Shown piece after piece: positions 1 to 6,924 of a stretch of DNA of 32,015 bases. The notes under the pieces are model-generated. The model was given only the letters and a program-made list of their open reading frames with translations, was not told the DNA's origin and searched no databases. The number at the start of each line of letters is the position of its first letter. Within the stretch, counting starts at the first letter, position 1. The position numbers and the translations under genes were made by a program. This DNA comes from Shouchella xiaoxiensis (GTDB taxonomy: Bacteria; Bacillota; Bacilli; Bacillales; Bacillaceae_D), in contig NZ_JAFBCV010000024.1 in NCBI RefSeq assembly GCF_016907895.1, forward strand, positions 1 through 32,015. The letters are read 5' to 3'.

Positions 1-7
1 AACAGAA

Positions 8-44
8 AAAAGATGACCCCTGTTCAATACAGTGATCATCTTTT
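8..44. terminator. hairpin, probable terminator of a gene left of the window
   Basis: The outer arms AAAAGATGA (8-16) and TCATCTTTT (36-44) are complementary, and an inner stem CTGT/ACAG (20-23, 29-32) closes a five-base loop. The arm ends in four T but no longer T-run follows, so termination on the plus strand is plausible rather than certain. No gene touches it inside the window. Confidence 0.45.
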
Positions 45-130
45 AGCTGTAGCTTAGACTTTTTTAAAATGTCCTTTACAAAGGGTACACTTTATTCTTA
101 CGCTTTAGCTTTTTTTTGAAGAAATATGAA

Positions 131-159
131 TTGACTTTAGTTATGATCCCTATTATCAT
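131..159 (+). promoter_or_regulatory. promoter of the TetR gene
   Basis: TTGACT (131-136) and TATCAT (154-159) are spaced by 17 bases, a good sigma-A arrangement. The -10 box runs into the left end of the inverted repeat at 158-177, so a repressor bound there would block this promoter. Confidence 0.55.
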
Positions 160-177
160 GTTAGTATTCACTAACAT
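158..177. promoter_or_regulatory. operator 1, inverted repeat before the TetR gene
   Basis: Perfect 8-base arms ATGTTAGT / ACTAACAT with a 4-base spacer. It overlaps the -10 box and lies about 25 bases before the TetR start. The same motif recurs at 808-827 before the oxidoreductase gene. Two copies flanking a TetR gene suggest it is the TetR binding site; that assignment is inference. Confidence 0.65.
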
Positions 178-202
178 AAGATAATGACAGAAAGGAGCTA
201 TT

Positions 203-790
203 ATGGATCAAAGCAAGTTATCCAGTAGTGACCGCTTATTAGTAGCAGCCATTAACCTAATATCTGAAAAAGGCTACAATGGAGTGACAACTCAAGAGAT
301 CGCCAGCGTTGCCAACTTAAGTGAAATGACTTTGTTTCGTCATTTCGGAAATAAACAAAAGCTTCTGGAGTCAGCGTTTGACCGTTACCACTACGCTGAA
401 GAAATGAGAAATCTGTTTAAAAATAAACTAGTATGGGAGCTTGAGAAAGATCTGCTCACAGTCAGCAAGACATACCATGACATTATGAATCGTAACCGCA
501 AGTTAATTCAAATTAGCACAAAGGACGCTTTTCAACTGCCTGGTTTTAAAGAAAAGATTCAGCAACACCCTTTACAGTTATTAGATTTTTTAACAAATTA
601 TTTTGAAAAAATGATCGAGAAGGGGAAAATGATTCATTCCGATACGAGAATGACGGCATTCACTTTCATGATGTCTCAGTATGGGGCTTTTGTGAATGAT
701 CTTGACCGTGAAACGAATTACCCTGATATTAAATTAAAACCGTTTATTTATGAGAGTGTTCGCATTTTTGCTAGGGCAATGACCCCCTAG
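203..790 (+). CDS. TetR/AcrR family transcriptional regulator
   Basis: A 195-residue DNA-binding repressor of the usual TetR length. The N-terminal helix-turn-helix spans about residues 10-55, with the family pattern of a G-Y-x-G-V-T-T turn, then EIA...A..S..TLFRHF and a lysine-rich helix. The C-terminal part (about 60-195) should be the ligand-binding and dimerisation domain; nothing in it identifies the ligand. ATG at 203 has AAAGGAG just upstream. It is followed after 56 bases by an FAD oxidoreductase and an EamA transporter. Identical inverted repeats stand before this gene and before the oxidoreductase, so it probably represses itself and the two-gene unit until a small molecule binds. 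The family call is firm; the regulon is inference. Confidence 0.93.
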   Translation: MDQSKLSSSDRLLVAAINLISEKGYNGVTTQEIASVANLSEMTLFRHFGNKQKLLESAFDRYHYAEEMRNLFKNKLVWELEKDLLTVSKTYHDIMNRNRKLIQISTKDAFQLPGFKEKIQQHPLQLLDFLTNYFEKMIEKGKMIHSDTRMTAFTFMMSQYGAFVNDLDRETNYPDIKLKPFIYESVRIFARAMTP

Positions 791-797
791 CTATTTT
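768..797 (+). promoter_or_regulatory. candidate promoter for the oxidoreductase/EamA unit
   Basis: TTGCTA (768-773) and TATTTT (792-797) are 18 bases apart, inside the end of the TetR gene, and operator 2 lies directly downstream. Arms CTAGGG (771-776) and CCCTAG (785-790) could also form a small hairpin over the TetR stop codon. Match quality is moderate. Confidence 0.35.
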
Positions 798-807
798 CAC
801 ACTCAAT

Positions 808-827
808 ATGTTAGTAAGTACTAACTA
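808..827. promoter_or_regulatory. operator 2, inverted repeat before the oxidoreductase gene
   Basis: ATGTTAGT, a 4-base spacer, then ACTAAC: the same repeat as at 158-177 with six paired bases per arm instead of eight. It sits between the candidate -10 box and the ribosome site of the gene at 847. It fits a second TetR binding site that controls the transport/oxidoreductase unit. Confidence 0.6.
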
Positions 828-846
828 ACTAAAGGGGCGAATTAAC

Positions 847-2103
847 ATGACAAAACTCACATTTGATGTTGCGATTATCGGTGGAGGACTAACTGGATTA
901 ACTGCTGCGGTTTTTTTAGCAAGAGCAGGCAAGTCTGTCGTTCTTTTTGAAAAAGAAGAGCAATTAGGAGGACTGGCACAAACAACTGAAATGAACGGCG
1001 CATTGTTTAATTTAGGTCCACACGCCATGTATGAAGGAGGTGCGGCACTTCGCATTTTGAAAGAAATAGGTTGTGTACCTGAAGGTGGCTATGCCTTAAA
1101 GGGTAGTATGATCGGAATTCTTTCTGGTAGTCTGCTTGATGTTTCGGCCGACTTAACGTACGAAGAGTCACAAGAATGGATAAAGGTGATGGCTCACTTA
1201 AACAAGATTGATACAGAATCGATTCATCACGTTAGCTTACAAGAGTGGTTAGACACAAACATTCGTTTGCGACGAGTCCGTTTATTGTTTCAAGCAATGT
1301 GTCGCCAATGGTCATATTGCAGTAATATGAAGGGCTTGAGTGCTGGTTTTGTTATCAAACAGGGACAACTGGCTAGCCAAGGTGTTTTTTATATTGAGAA
1401 TGGTTGGCAGACAGTTGTAAATTCTTTGAAGCATGAAGCTGTTAAAGCAGGTGCACGCATCTGCACAGACCTTCAGGTTAAGCAGATTATCGTTAAGGGA
1501 GCTGGTGTTGACAGCTTAATAGTGGCTGATGAAACAGAGATTGTAACGAAATCAATTGTTTCTGCCATTGGACCGCAGGAGTTATGTAACTTACTAGCGG
1601 ATGCAGAAGACATGTCCCTGGGAAAATGGAAGAACGCTTCGTACCCTCTCTATGGTGCATGCCTTGACGTTGCCTTAAAGCAACTGCCTTATCCAGAGCA
1701 CGTGTTTGCACTTGGACTAGATCAGCCAGTTTATTACTCGAAGCACTCAGGTCCTGTTAAACTAAGCGATAACAACACGCAAGTCCTGCACCTTATGAGG
1801 TATAACGACGACAAGAGCATGAGAAATACGCAGAGAGATAAAGAAGAATTACTTCAGCTCCTCGACTTACTACAACCAGGCTGGAATAAAGAAGTGACCG
1901 CACTACGATATACAGCTAATGCAATAATTGCACATGATGCCCGCACAATTTCTCACAATGGCGCGGGTCCAGCATTAACCAAGGTTCCAGAGATCGCTGG
2001 GCTCTATGTTGCCGGAGACTGGGTTGGCGATGAAGGTAGACTTGCTGATGCGTGTATGGCGAGTGCAAAAGCTGCAGCAGAAAACGTTTTGCGCCATGTT
2101 TAA
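847..2103 (+). CDS. FAD-dependent oxidoreductase, phytoene desaturase/amine oxidase-like
   Basis: A 418-residue flavoprotein. Residues 5-35 carry the Rossmann dinucleotide site (IIGGGLTGLTAA ending in the acidic FEKE), followed by the GGLA motif typical of the phytoene desaturase, protoporphyrinogen oxidase and amine oxidase superfamily. The C-terminal end has the second FAD motif (LYVAGDWVG...LADAC...A). The substrate cannot be told from sequence. The ribosome site AAGGGG is at 832-837. The EamA gene overlaps its last 8 bases, so the two are translationally coupled; both are probably under the TetR protein upstream. A role in modifying or detoxifying a small hydrophobic compound is inference only. 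Confidence 0.85.
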   Translation: MTKLTFDVAIIGGGLTGLTAAVFLARAGKSVVLFEKEEQLGGLAQTTEMNGALFNLGPHAMYEGGAALRILKEIGCVPEGGYALKGSMIGILSGSLLDVSADLTYEESQEWIKVMAHLNKIDTESIHHVSLQEWLDTNIRLRRVRLLFQAMCRQWSYCSNMKGLSAGFVIKQGQLASQGVFYIENGWQTVVNSLKHEAVKAGARICTDLQVKQIIVKGAGVDSLIVADETEIVTKSIVSAIGPQELCNLLADAEDMSLGKWKNASYPLYGACLDVALKQLPYPEHVFALGLDQPVYYSKHSGPVKLSDNNTQVLHLMRYNDDKSMRNTQRDKEELLQLLDLLQPGWNKEVTALRYTANAIIAHDARTISHNGAGPALTKVPEIAGLYVAGDWVGDEGRLADACMASAKAAAENVLRHV

Positions 2104-3064
2104 ACGTTTTCCAATAAAGGAAACGCACCTTGTTTATTTTTTGGCTGTACTAAACGCACTTGTCATTGGTATTTCATTTCTATTTGTAAAACTAACGCTG
2201 AATTATACAACCCCATTAGACTCGTTAATGTATCGATTCTCAGCTGCATTAATCTTATTTCTCCTTGTCTCACCATTCATTATTAAAAGACTAAACTACC
2301 GTAATAAGCCCCTCTATAAGTTAGTAATTTTAGCGAGTCTGTATCCGTTAGGCTACTTTATGCTTCAAGCGCTTGGCTTGGAGCATGCTTCTTCTGTAGA
2401 AGGAGGTATTATCAATGCTTTTACACCAGTAGTAACAATGATTCTTGCATCTCTATTTATAAAAGAAGAGACTACAGCAAGACAGAAGGAATTCACATAT
2501 CTATCAGTGTTTGGGATTGTATTTATATTCGTTATGAAAAGTAGCAATGTTGACTTTACTCAGCTACACGGGGTGACGCTCTTGCTGCTAGCTACGGTTT
2601 TCTTTGCTGGCTATAGTGTCCTCGGTCGTTCCCTATCTAAACAATTTAGCCCACTGGAAATTAGTTTCTTTATGGTTTCCACAGGATTTGTTATTTCCTT
2701 ATTCATCTCCATTACTACCAATTCAGCCAAAGGAACACTTCACCAATTAATTATGCCTCTGACTGATGAATCCTTCTACCTGCTCATTTTCTATCTTGGT
2801 TTCGTACAGTTAGCAACCGCATTAATGGGAAGTTACATTCTTTCTCGTATGGAAGCTTGGAAAGTAAGTGTTTTTCTCAACGTATCAACTATTTGTTCCA
2901 TTATTGCCGGGGCTTTAATCCTTAATGAAAAGGTTACGTGGTATCATCTCCTTGGTGCGGCTTTCATTCTTTTTGGTGTATGTGGGTCAATGCTTGTTAA
3001 CCGGTCTGAAAATAACCGCTCAAAAGTAGTAAAACTGGTAAACAATCATTCTACTGAGAAATAA
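2096..3064 (+). CDS. EamA/DMT-family transporter
   Basis: The drug/metabolite transporter superfamily exports small metabolites or drugs across the plasma membrane. The protein has 322 residues with about ten hydrophobic segments, built as two EamA halves (about residues 10-140 and 155-300), the normal length. The open frame begins further upstream, but ATG at 2096 fits best: it overlaps the oxidoreductase stop by 8 bases, and the protein then starts directly before the first membrane helix. The ribosome site is weak, so translation is probably coupled to the upstream gene. Its partner enzyme and the TetR regulator suggest an efflux unit for one compound class; the substrate is unknown. The charged tail after the last helix is lysine/asparagine-rich. 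Confidence 0.88.
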   Translation: MFKRFPIKETHLVYFLAVLNALVIGISFLFVKLTLNYTTPLDSLMYRFSAALILFLLVSPFIIKRLNYRNKPLYKLVILASLYPLGYFMLQALGLEHASSVEGGIINAFTPVVTMILASLFIKEETTARQKEFTYLSVFGIVFIFVMKSSNVDFTQLHGVTLLLLATVFFAGYSVLGRSLSKQFSPLEISFFMVSTGFVISLFISITTNSAKGTLHQLIMPLTDESFYLLIFYLGFVQLATALMGSYILSRMEAWKVSVFLNVSTICSIIAGALILNEKVTWYHLLGAAFILFGVCGSMLVNRSENNRSKVVKLVNNHSTEK

Positions 3065-3155
3065 GAAGGAAAGTAGCTCATCGTTATTGAACCCTATATT
3101 GGCTTAGATTATAAGTAACTTGTCAAAATTGAACAGAATCAGGAAGTTGGTGCTT

Positions 3156-3649
3156 ATGAAATACCTTATGATTATGCTTATTTCCATAACCCTTTTAACA
3201 GCCTGCATTCGAACAACAACTACCGATGAAACAGAACGATTTCTAATGACTGAGCTGGAACAACAAGACTATGAAGTCATTAATTGGGCTGGTACGGTTA
3301 CGACGTTCACACTCGATCGACGTTTTCTCTTGAGAGAACCTAATCAGCTCAACTGCGCCTTACAAGATCTACCACTAAATGAATTATAAATAAAGAAGTG
3401 ACCAGTTACAGAGCAACGGTTAAAGGTCATTACCTCGATGCTGTCTCTAATCAAGCAGATCAGACAAATCTCTTCTTATACGTCGTTGATGGTGAATGGA
3501 TTGGTGGCTTATCTATCCCAGATATCGATGCGCTAGGTGGTGGCGCCCACTCAATTAATGGGGAAACGTTTGAAGAGGTTCATGATCAACCGGTGTCTGA
3601 TTGGATCGAAGCGTTTGAAATTGAATTAGATGAGCTGACGGATTTCTGA
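3156..3649 (+). pseudogene. lipoprotein gene (DUF4830-like) interrupted by a frameshift
   Basis: The first half, from ATG 3156, encodes a lipoprotein signal with lipobox LTAC at residues 14-17 and then a stretch including YEVINWAG. It ends at TAA 3387-3389. The second half continues in another frame from about 3386 (NKEVTSYRATVKGHYLD...) to TGA at 3647-3649 and reads like the rest of the same small lipoprotein, with a V-D-G-E-W-I-G-G strand and a G-G-A-H-S motif. One base missing around 3387-3389 explains the break: an inserted base would restore L-Y-N-K-E-V. The resemblance to the DUF4830 family is from memory. The cause may be a real mutation or a sequencing error. AGGAAG at 3141-3146 supports the 3156 start. 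Confidence 0.65.
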
Positions 3650-3657
3650 CGTAAACT

Positions 3658-3697
3658 ACCTCCAAAGCGTCTTTATCGACGATAAATGAGGTTTTTT
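3658..3697 (+). terminator. terminator after the broken lipoprotein gene
   Basis: ACCTC (3658-3662) pairs with GAGGT (3688-3692), with an inner CGTC/GACG stem, and a run of six T ends at 3697. The stem is bulged and only moderately strong. Confidence 0.5.
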
Positions 3698-3773
3698 ATG
3701 AACATGTTTAACACGGCTTTTAATAGAAGTTCTTGAAGAGCTAGTCATTTTCAATAAAGAGGAGGGAAGTAAA

Positions 3774-4475
3774 GTGATTGACGCACGAGAACCAATAATT
3801 GTTGAGTTTCCATTGCGAGGAGAATGGTATGCTCCTAACACGCCAGGAACAAAAATTCCTAGTCATGGGACAAATAAGTTTGGAACAAGGTATGCTTGTG
3901 ACTTTGTACAAGTGGATTGGGAACGAAAGGGCTGGCCTGCCTATCGCACGAACTTGGCGCACTATCTAGTCCTCGGAGTCGCGATTGACCAATACTATTG
4001 TTGGGGGCAAGACGTATTTGCTCCTTGTGATGGTCTCATTGTCGAAGCAGCGGACGGCTATAAAGAACGGGCGCGCACAAAACTGCTTTCAGACTTGTCT
4101 AACGCATATAAACATGCTCGTTATTTCGATCCGAATAAAGATGACGTACAATCCGTTGCTGGCAACTACATTATTATGGAATGTAGCGGGAATGTGTATG
4201 CTGGTTTCATCCATCTTCAAACAGGGTCAATTCAAGTTTCAGTTGGTCAGCGTGTAAAGAAAGGTGAAGTGATTGGTAGAGTTGGTCATTCAGGTAACTC
4301 CTTTGCCCCGCATTTGCACTTTCAACTAATGGATAGTCGTGATCTAGCTACTGCCAACGGATTATCATTTGCTTTTGAACGATATGAGATATTTAAAGAT
4401 GGTAAGTGGGAAGAAGTGTATCATAGGGTTCCAACGAATAAGGATCGAATAAGATTTCAACATACAGCTGAATGA
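3774..4475 (+). CDS. M23/LytM-type peptidase-like protein without signal peptide
   Basis: A 233-residue protein whose second half is the M23 metallopeptidase fold: a VFAPCDG strand, GNYIIMEC, GFIHLQTGSI and the zinc motif HLH at 180-182, preceded by GHSGNS at 171-176. The first ligands are less canonical: H31 and D43 lie in SHGTNKFGTRYACDF, wider apart than the usual HxxxD, a spacing I recall from some cytosolic-looking M23 relatives. There is no signal peptide or membrane segment, so action on peptidoglycan is not assured. The GTG start at 3774 is chosen because GAGGAGGG (3759-3766) lies just upstream. It stands between two terminators as a single gene. Confidence 0.85.
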   Translation: MIDAREPIIVEFPLRGEWYAPNTPGTKIPSHGTNKFGTRYACDFVQVDWERKGWPAYRTNLAHYLVLGVAIDQYYCWGQDVFAPCDGLIVEAADGYKERARTKLLSDLSNAYKHARYFDPNKDDVQSVAGNYIIMECSGNVYAGFIHLQTGSIQVSVGQRVKKGEVIGRVGHSGNSFAPHLHFQLMDSRDLATANGLSFAFERYEIFKDGKWEEVYHRVPTNKDRIRFQHTAE

Positions 4476-4568
4476 GCATCTCCAAATCCTGCTTAAATCA
4501 TGACTCTTTCATATACAGGTAGTTCGTTTAATATAGATCAAAAATCCAAACTACCCGCTTTAGATAAA

Positions 4569-4599
4569 AACAATTCCTACAAAACAGGGATTGTTTTTT
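4569..4599 (+). terminator. terminator after the M23 gene
   Basis: AACAATTCCT (4569-4578) pairs with AGGGATTGTT (4586-4595) with one T-G wobble, and a T-run extends to 4599. Confidence 0.75.
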
Positions 4600-4609
4600 A
4601 TTAATCTTC

Positions 4610-4638
4610 TTGATTTTAAGAGTAATTTAAATTACTCT
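4610..4638 (+). promoter_or_regulatory. candidate promoter of the acetamidase unit
   Basis: TTGATT (4610-4615) and TACTCT (4633-4638) are 17 bases apart. Both boxes overlap the 30-bp palindrome at 4614-4643, which is what a repressor-controlled promoter would look like. The -10 match is 4 of 6. Confidence 0.4.
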
Positions 4639-4643
4639 TAAAA
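4614..4643. promoter_or_regulatory. 30-bp perfect palindrome, putative operator
   Basis: The half-site TTTTAAGAGTAA (4614-4625), a central TTTAAA, and the exact reverse complement TTACTCTTAAAA (4632-4643) make a gapless palindrome. It ends 26 bases before the acetamidase ATG and has no T-run of terminator type. I see no second copy in the window. The neighbouring helix-turn-helix protein (5643-6686) is the obvious candidate binder; this is inference. Confidence 0.6.
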
Positions 4644-4669
4644 GTAACAAAAAGAAAGGGTGATTTAAA

Positions 4670-5623
4670 ATGAAAACGCATTCTATCTTCCCGAGTAGCC
4701 ATACACTTCACAATTACTTTGACCGTGAGCTTAACCCCATTATTGAAATTCAATCAGGTGATTCAATTGTGTACCAAACGCTTGATTCAGCCTGGGGTGC
4801 TGAAAAAAGAACGAGCTTAGGCGCCCAGCGAAAGCGCTGGACGGATGTCGATCAGGCACGTATGGCTTCCTTTTTTGGCCATGCTTTAATTGGTCCAATT
4901 GCGATAAAAGACGCTAAGCAAGGAGATATGCTAGAAGTTCAAATAAATGAAATTGTCCCTGGAGCATGGGGATGGGCTGCAGCGGGTGGTTTTCCAAGTG
5001 AATGGAACAGACGATTAGGAATTGATCATGACAAAGAAGTGATGCTCGATTTTGAATTAGACCATGCTAAAATGGAGGGACGGAGCCAATTTGGGAACTT
5101 TAAACAAAAAGTACGCTTAGCTCCTTTCATGGGAATCATGGGTATGCCGCCAGCAGAGCAGGGGCAGCATAGTACGTTTGTTCCGAGGTCCTCAGGCGGA
5201 AATATTGACTGCAAAGAACTACAGGTTGGCTCACGCTTGTTTTTACCTATTTCCGTTGACAATGGGCTATTCTCAATCGGTGATGGCCACGCGATTCAAG
5301 GTGATGGAGAAGTGAGTGGTCCAGCGCTAGAATGTCCAATGGAACGTGTGCATATTACGCTTGTTGTTCACAAGGATACCTGCTTATCTTTTCCACGAGC
5401 CCTAACGAAGGATGGCATGTTGACGATGGCTTTTCATGAAGATTTAGATGAAGCAATGTGGCTCGCTTTAAACGCGATGATTGACTGGATGATGGGGCGC
5501 TACAGCATGTCACGTGCAGAAGCTGCAGTCTGGGCCTCACTAACAGTTGATTTACGCGTAACGCAAATTGTTAATGGTCATAAAGGTGTCCATGCTTTTT
5601 TAGCAAATGATGCGATTTATTGA
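4670..5623 (+). CDS. acetamidase/formamidase family amidohydrolase
   Basis: It hydrolyses short amides (formamide, acetamide or similar) to ammonia and the acid in the cytosol. It has 317 residues, close to the family length of about 300. Family landmarks include DSAWG (39-43), GFPSEWN (107-113), SGGNID (175-180) and the signature SIGDGHAIQGDGE (202-214), whose acidic and His residues line the metal site. The C-terminal AVWASLTVDLRVTQIVNG stretch is also typical. AAAGGG at about 4654-4660 is the ribosome site. The HTH/F1-beta-like gene starts 19 bases after the stop and no terminator separates them, so they form one unit. The exact substrate cannot be read from the sequence. Confidence 0.92.
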   Translation: MKTHSIFPSSHTLHNYFDRELNPIIEIQSGDSIVYQTLDSAWGAEKRTSLGAQRKRWTDVDQARMASFFGHALIGPIAIKDAKQGDMLEVQINEIVPGAWGWAAAGGFPSEWNRRLGIDHDKEVMLDFELDHAKMEGRSQFGNFKQKVRLAPFMGIMGMPPAEQGQHSTFVPRSSGGNIDCKELQVGSRLFLPISVDNGLFSIGDGHAIQGDGEVSGPALECPMERVHITLVVHKDTCLSFPRALTKDGMLTMAFHEDLDEAMWLALNAMIDWMMGRYSMSRAEAAVWASLTVDLRVTQIVNGHKGVHAFLANDAIY

Positions 5624-5642
5624 TGGGAAAGGAACAGAAAAA

Positions 5643-6686
5643 ATGGAATCGATTCGTTTAAACGTTTCTCTTTTACGCAAGAGAGTGCCTAATCTAACGA
5701 AAGAAGCAAAGTCAATTGGCTTAAGACCAGCAACCGTCTCCAATTTGTGTACAGGTAAAATTCCACTTGCTCGTGCTGAGGTGCGAACACTAGTCGCCTT
5801 AGCTCAACTAGCCAATTGCCGAGTAGATGAGTTAATTTTGACCGAAGAAAAAGGAATTAAAATTGAAACTGGAATTAAAGTCATAGATTTATTTGCACCG
5901 CTGATAAAGAACGGAACAGTTGGTTTACTTGCTCGACCAGGGATGGGGCAGCTTGCTTTATTAGCGGAAGTGTTTTATCGCTTAAAACAGCAGCGCTATC
6001 AGACACTATTACTTAATCCTAAAAAAGAAGATGCCGCCTTAATTGACCTCAAAAACGAAGCTAATACAATTACAAAGACTGTCGAAGAAACGCTACAAGC
6101 CTTTTCCGAGCATTGCGACGGTCAGGACGTCTTGCTTGTTGTTGACCGAGCACATGTTGTTTCTGGTGAGTTAGAGGCTATGCTATCCGATGAGCGTTCA
6201 AAGCAGTGCAAAAGCTTAACGACGTTTTTAGTAGACTTAACGGGAGAGGCTGTTGACGATGAACTACCGTTCGGACCTCTTGACACCATTTGGAAGTTTG
6301 ATCCAATGTCTGTTGCAAAAAAACAGTATCCAGCAATAGACGTCCTTTTGTCTCTCTCAGAAAACTATCCGTTGGAACAACCAGAAAATCGATTACAACA
6401 GGAGGCTCGAAGAACGTTAAGACGCTATAGCGAGCTACAGTCCCTTTATGCCGTACGAGGGTATGAACATCTCCCTGAAAAGGAAAGCAGTGATTTTAAT
6501 CGGGGGGAACGATTGAAGGCTTACCTGACACAGCCTTTTTACATCGCAGAGCCTTACACTAAACGCCCGGGGCAGTCCGTTCAATCTTTACAATTATTTA
6601 CCGATGTCCAAGATCTATTAACGGGTCATTTTGATCATATTCCTGCAAATGAACTTACCTATATTGGGCAGATTGTTCGAGATTAA
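5643..6686 (+). CDS. helix-turn-helix protein fused to a degenerate F1 ATP synthase beta-like domain
   Basis: A 347-residue protein of two parts. Residues 8-66 resemble an XRE/Cro helix-turn-helix (NLTKEAKSIGLRPATVSNLC, then TLVALAQLANCRVDELI). Residues 75-347 follow the F1 beta subunit: ETGIKVIDLFAPLIKNG, a P-loop remnant ARPGMGQL (97-104) where beta has GGAGVGKT, a Walker B-like DVLLVVD (162-168), YPAID (229-233), LRRYSELQSLYAVRGYEHLP and LTQPFYIAEPYT...G...FDHIPANELTYIG. The beta N-terminal barrel is absent. The P-loop Lys and Thr are Gln and Leu, and the catalytic GER...EG segment is not recognisable, so ATP hydrolysis is unlikely. The adenine-side aromatics (Y229, Y305) remain. ATG 5643 has AAAGGAA nine bases upstream; ATG 5607, overlapping the amidase, is the alternative. 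Possibly a regulator of the amidase gene. Confidence 0.82.
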   Translation: MESIRLNVSLLRKRVPNLTKEAKSIGLRPATVSNLCTGKIPLARAEVRTLVALAQLANCRVDELILTEEKGIKIETGIKVIDLFAPLIKNGTVGLLARPGMGQLALLAEVFYRLKQQRYQTLLLNPKKEDAALIDLKNEANTITKTVEETLQAFSEHCDGQDVLLVVDRAHVVSGELEAMLSDERSKQCKSLTTFLVDLTGEAVDDELPFGPLDTIWKFDPMSVAKKQYPAIDVLLSLSENYPLEQPENRLQQEARRTLRRYSELQSLYAVRGYEHLPEKESSDFNRGERLKAYLTQPFYIAEPYTKRPGQSVQSLQLFTDVQDLLTGHFDHIPANELTYIGQIVRD

Positions 6687-6709
6687 AGAGCTTAAGCAGC
6701 TCTTTTTTT
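6685..6709 (+). terminator. terminator of the acetamidase unit
   Basis: AAAGAGCT (6685-6692) pairs with AGCTCTTT (6698-6705) across a 5-base loop, and T continues to 6709. It begins at the stop codon of the HTH/F1-beta-like gene. Confidence 0.8.
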
Positions 6710-6860
6710 GTTTTTCAAAAAATATTTTCTAAACAATTGATCTCTATAGCCAAATAGTAAATATACCGAATTCAATTCAGAAAAACGGTTAAATTCTATA
6801 ATCAATATAATAATTAAATTAATAAAATCAGTTAATTAAAAAAAATGACGATATGCACGC

Positions 6861-6889
6861 TTGACAGTTAACTTCATTAGTTATAGGGT
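6861..6889 (+). promoter_or_regulatory. promoter of the GntR/ABC operon
   Basis: A consensus TTGACA at 6861-6866 is followed by a weak -10 (TAGGGT at 6884-6889, 17-base spacing, or TATAGG two bases earlier). Two TTAGTTA repeats (6877-6883 and 6889-6895) and the small inverted repeat TTAC-ATAA-GTAA (6893-6904) overlap and follow it, and may bind the GntR protein encoded next. A consensus -35 with a poor -10 fits a repressed operon. The rest of the gap from 6710 is very AT-rich with nothing else I recognise. Confidence 0.5.
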
Positions 6890-6924
6890 TAGTTACATAA
6901 GTAATGAACCACGGAGGCTAAAAC

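Noticed and set aside
2006-2095. Longer N-terminus for the EamA transporter
   Set aside because: It would overlap the oxidoreductase gene by almost 100 bases and adds a non-hydrophobic stretch; ATG 2096 gives a normal transporter start.
3741-3962. Minus-strand open frame of 73 codons under the M23 gene
   Set aside because: It is antisense to a well-supported gene, with no ribosome site and no family motif.
3985-4257. 90-codon plus-strand frame inside the M23 gene
   Set aside because: It is a shifted-frame shadow of the peptidase gene.
5643-6686. Transcription terminator Rho or an F1 alpha subunit as the source of the HTH protein's C-terminal part
   Set aside because: The C-terminal landmarks (ELQ helix, QPFYIAE, FDHIP) follow the beta subunit order, which Rho lacks and alpha shows differently.
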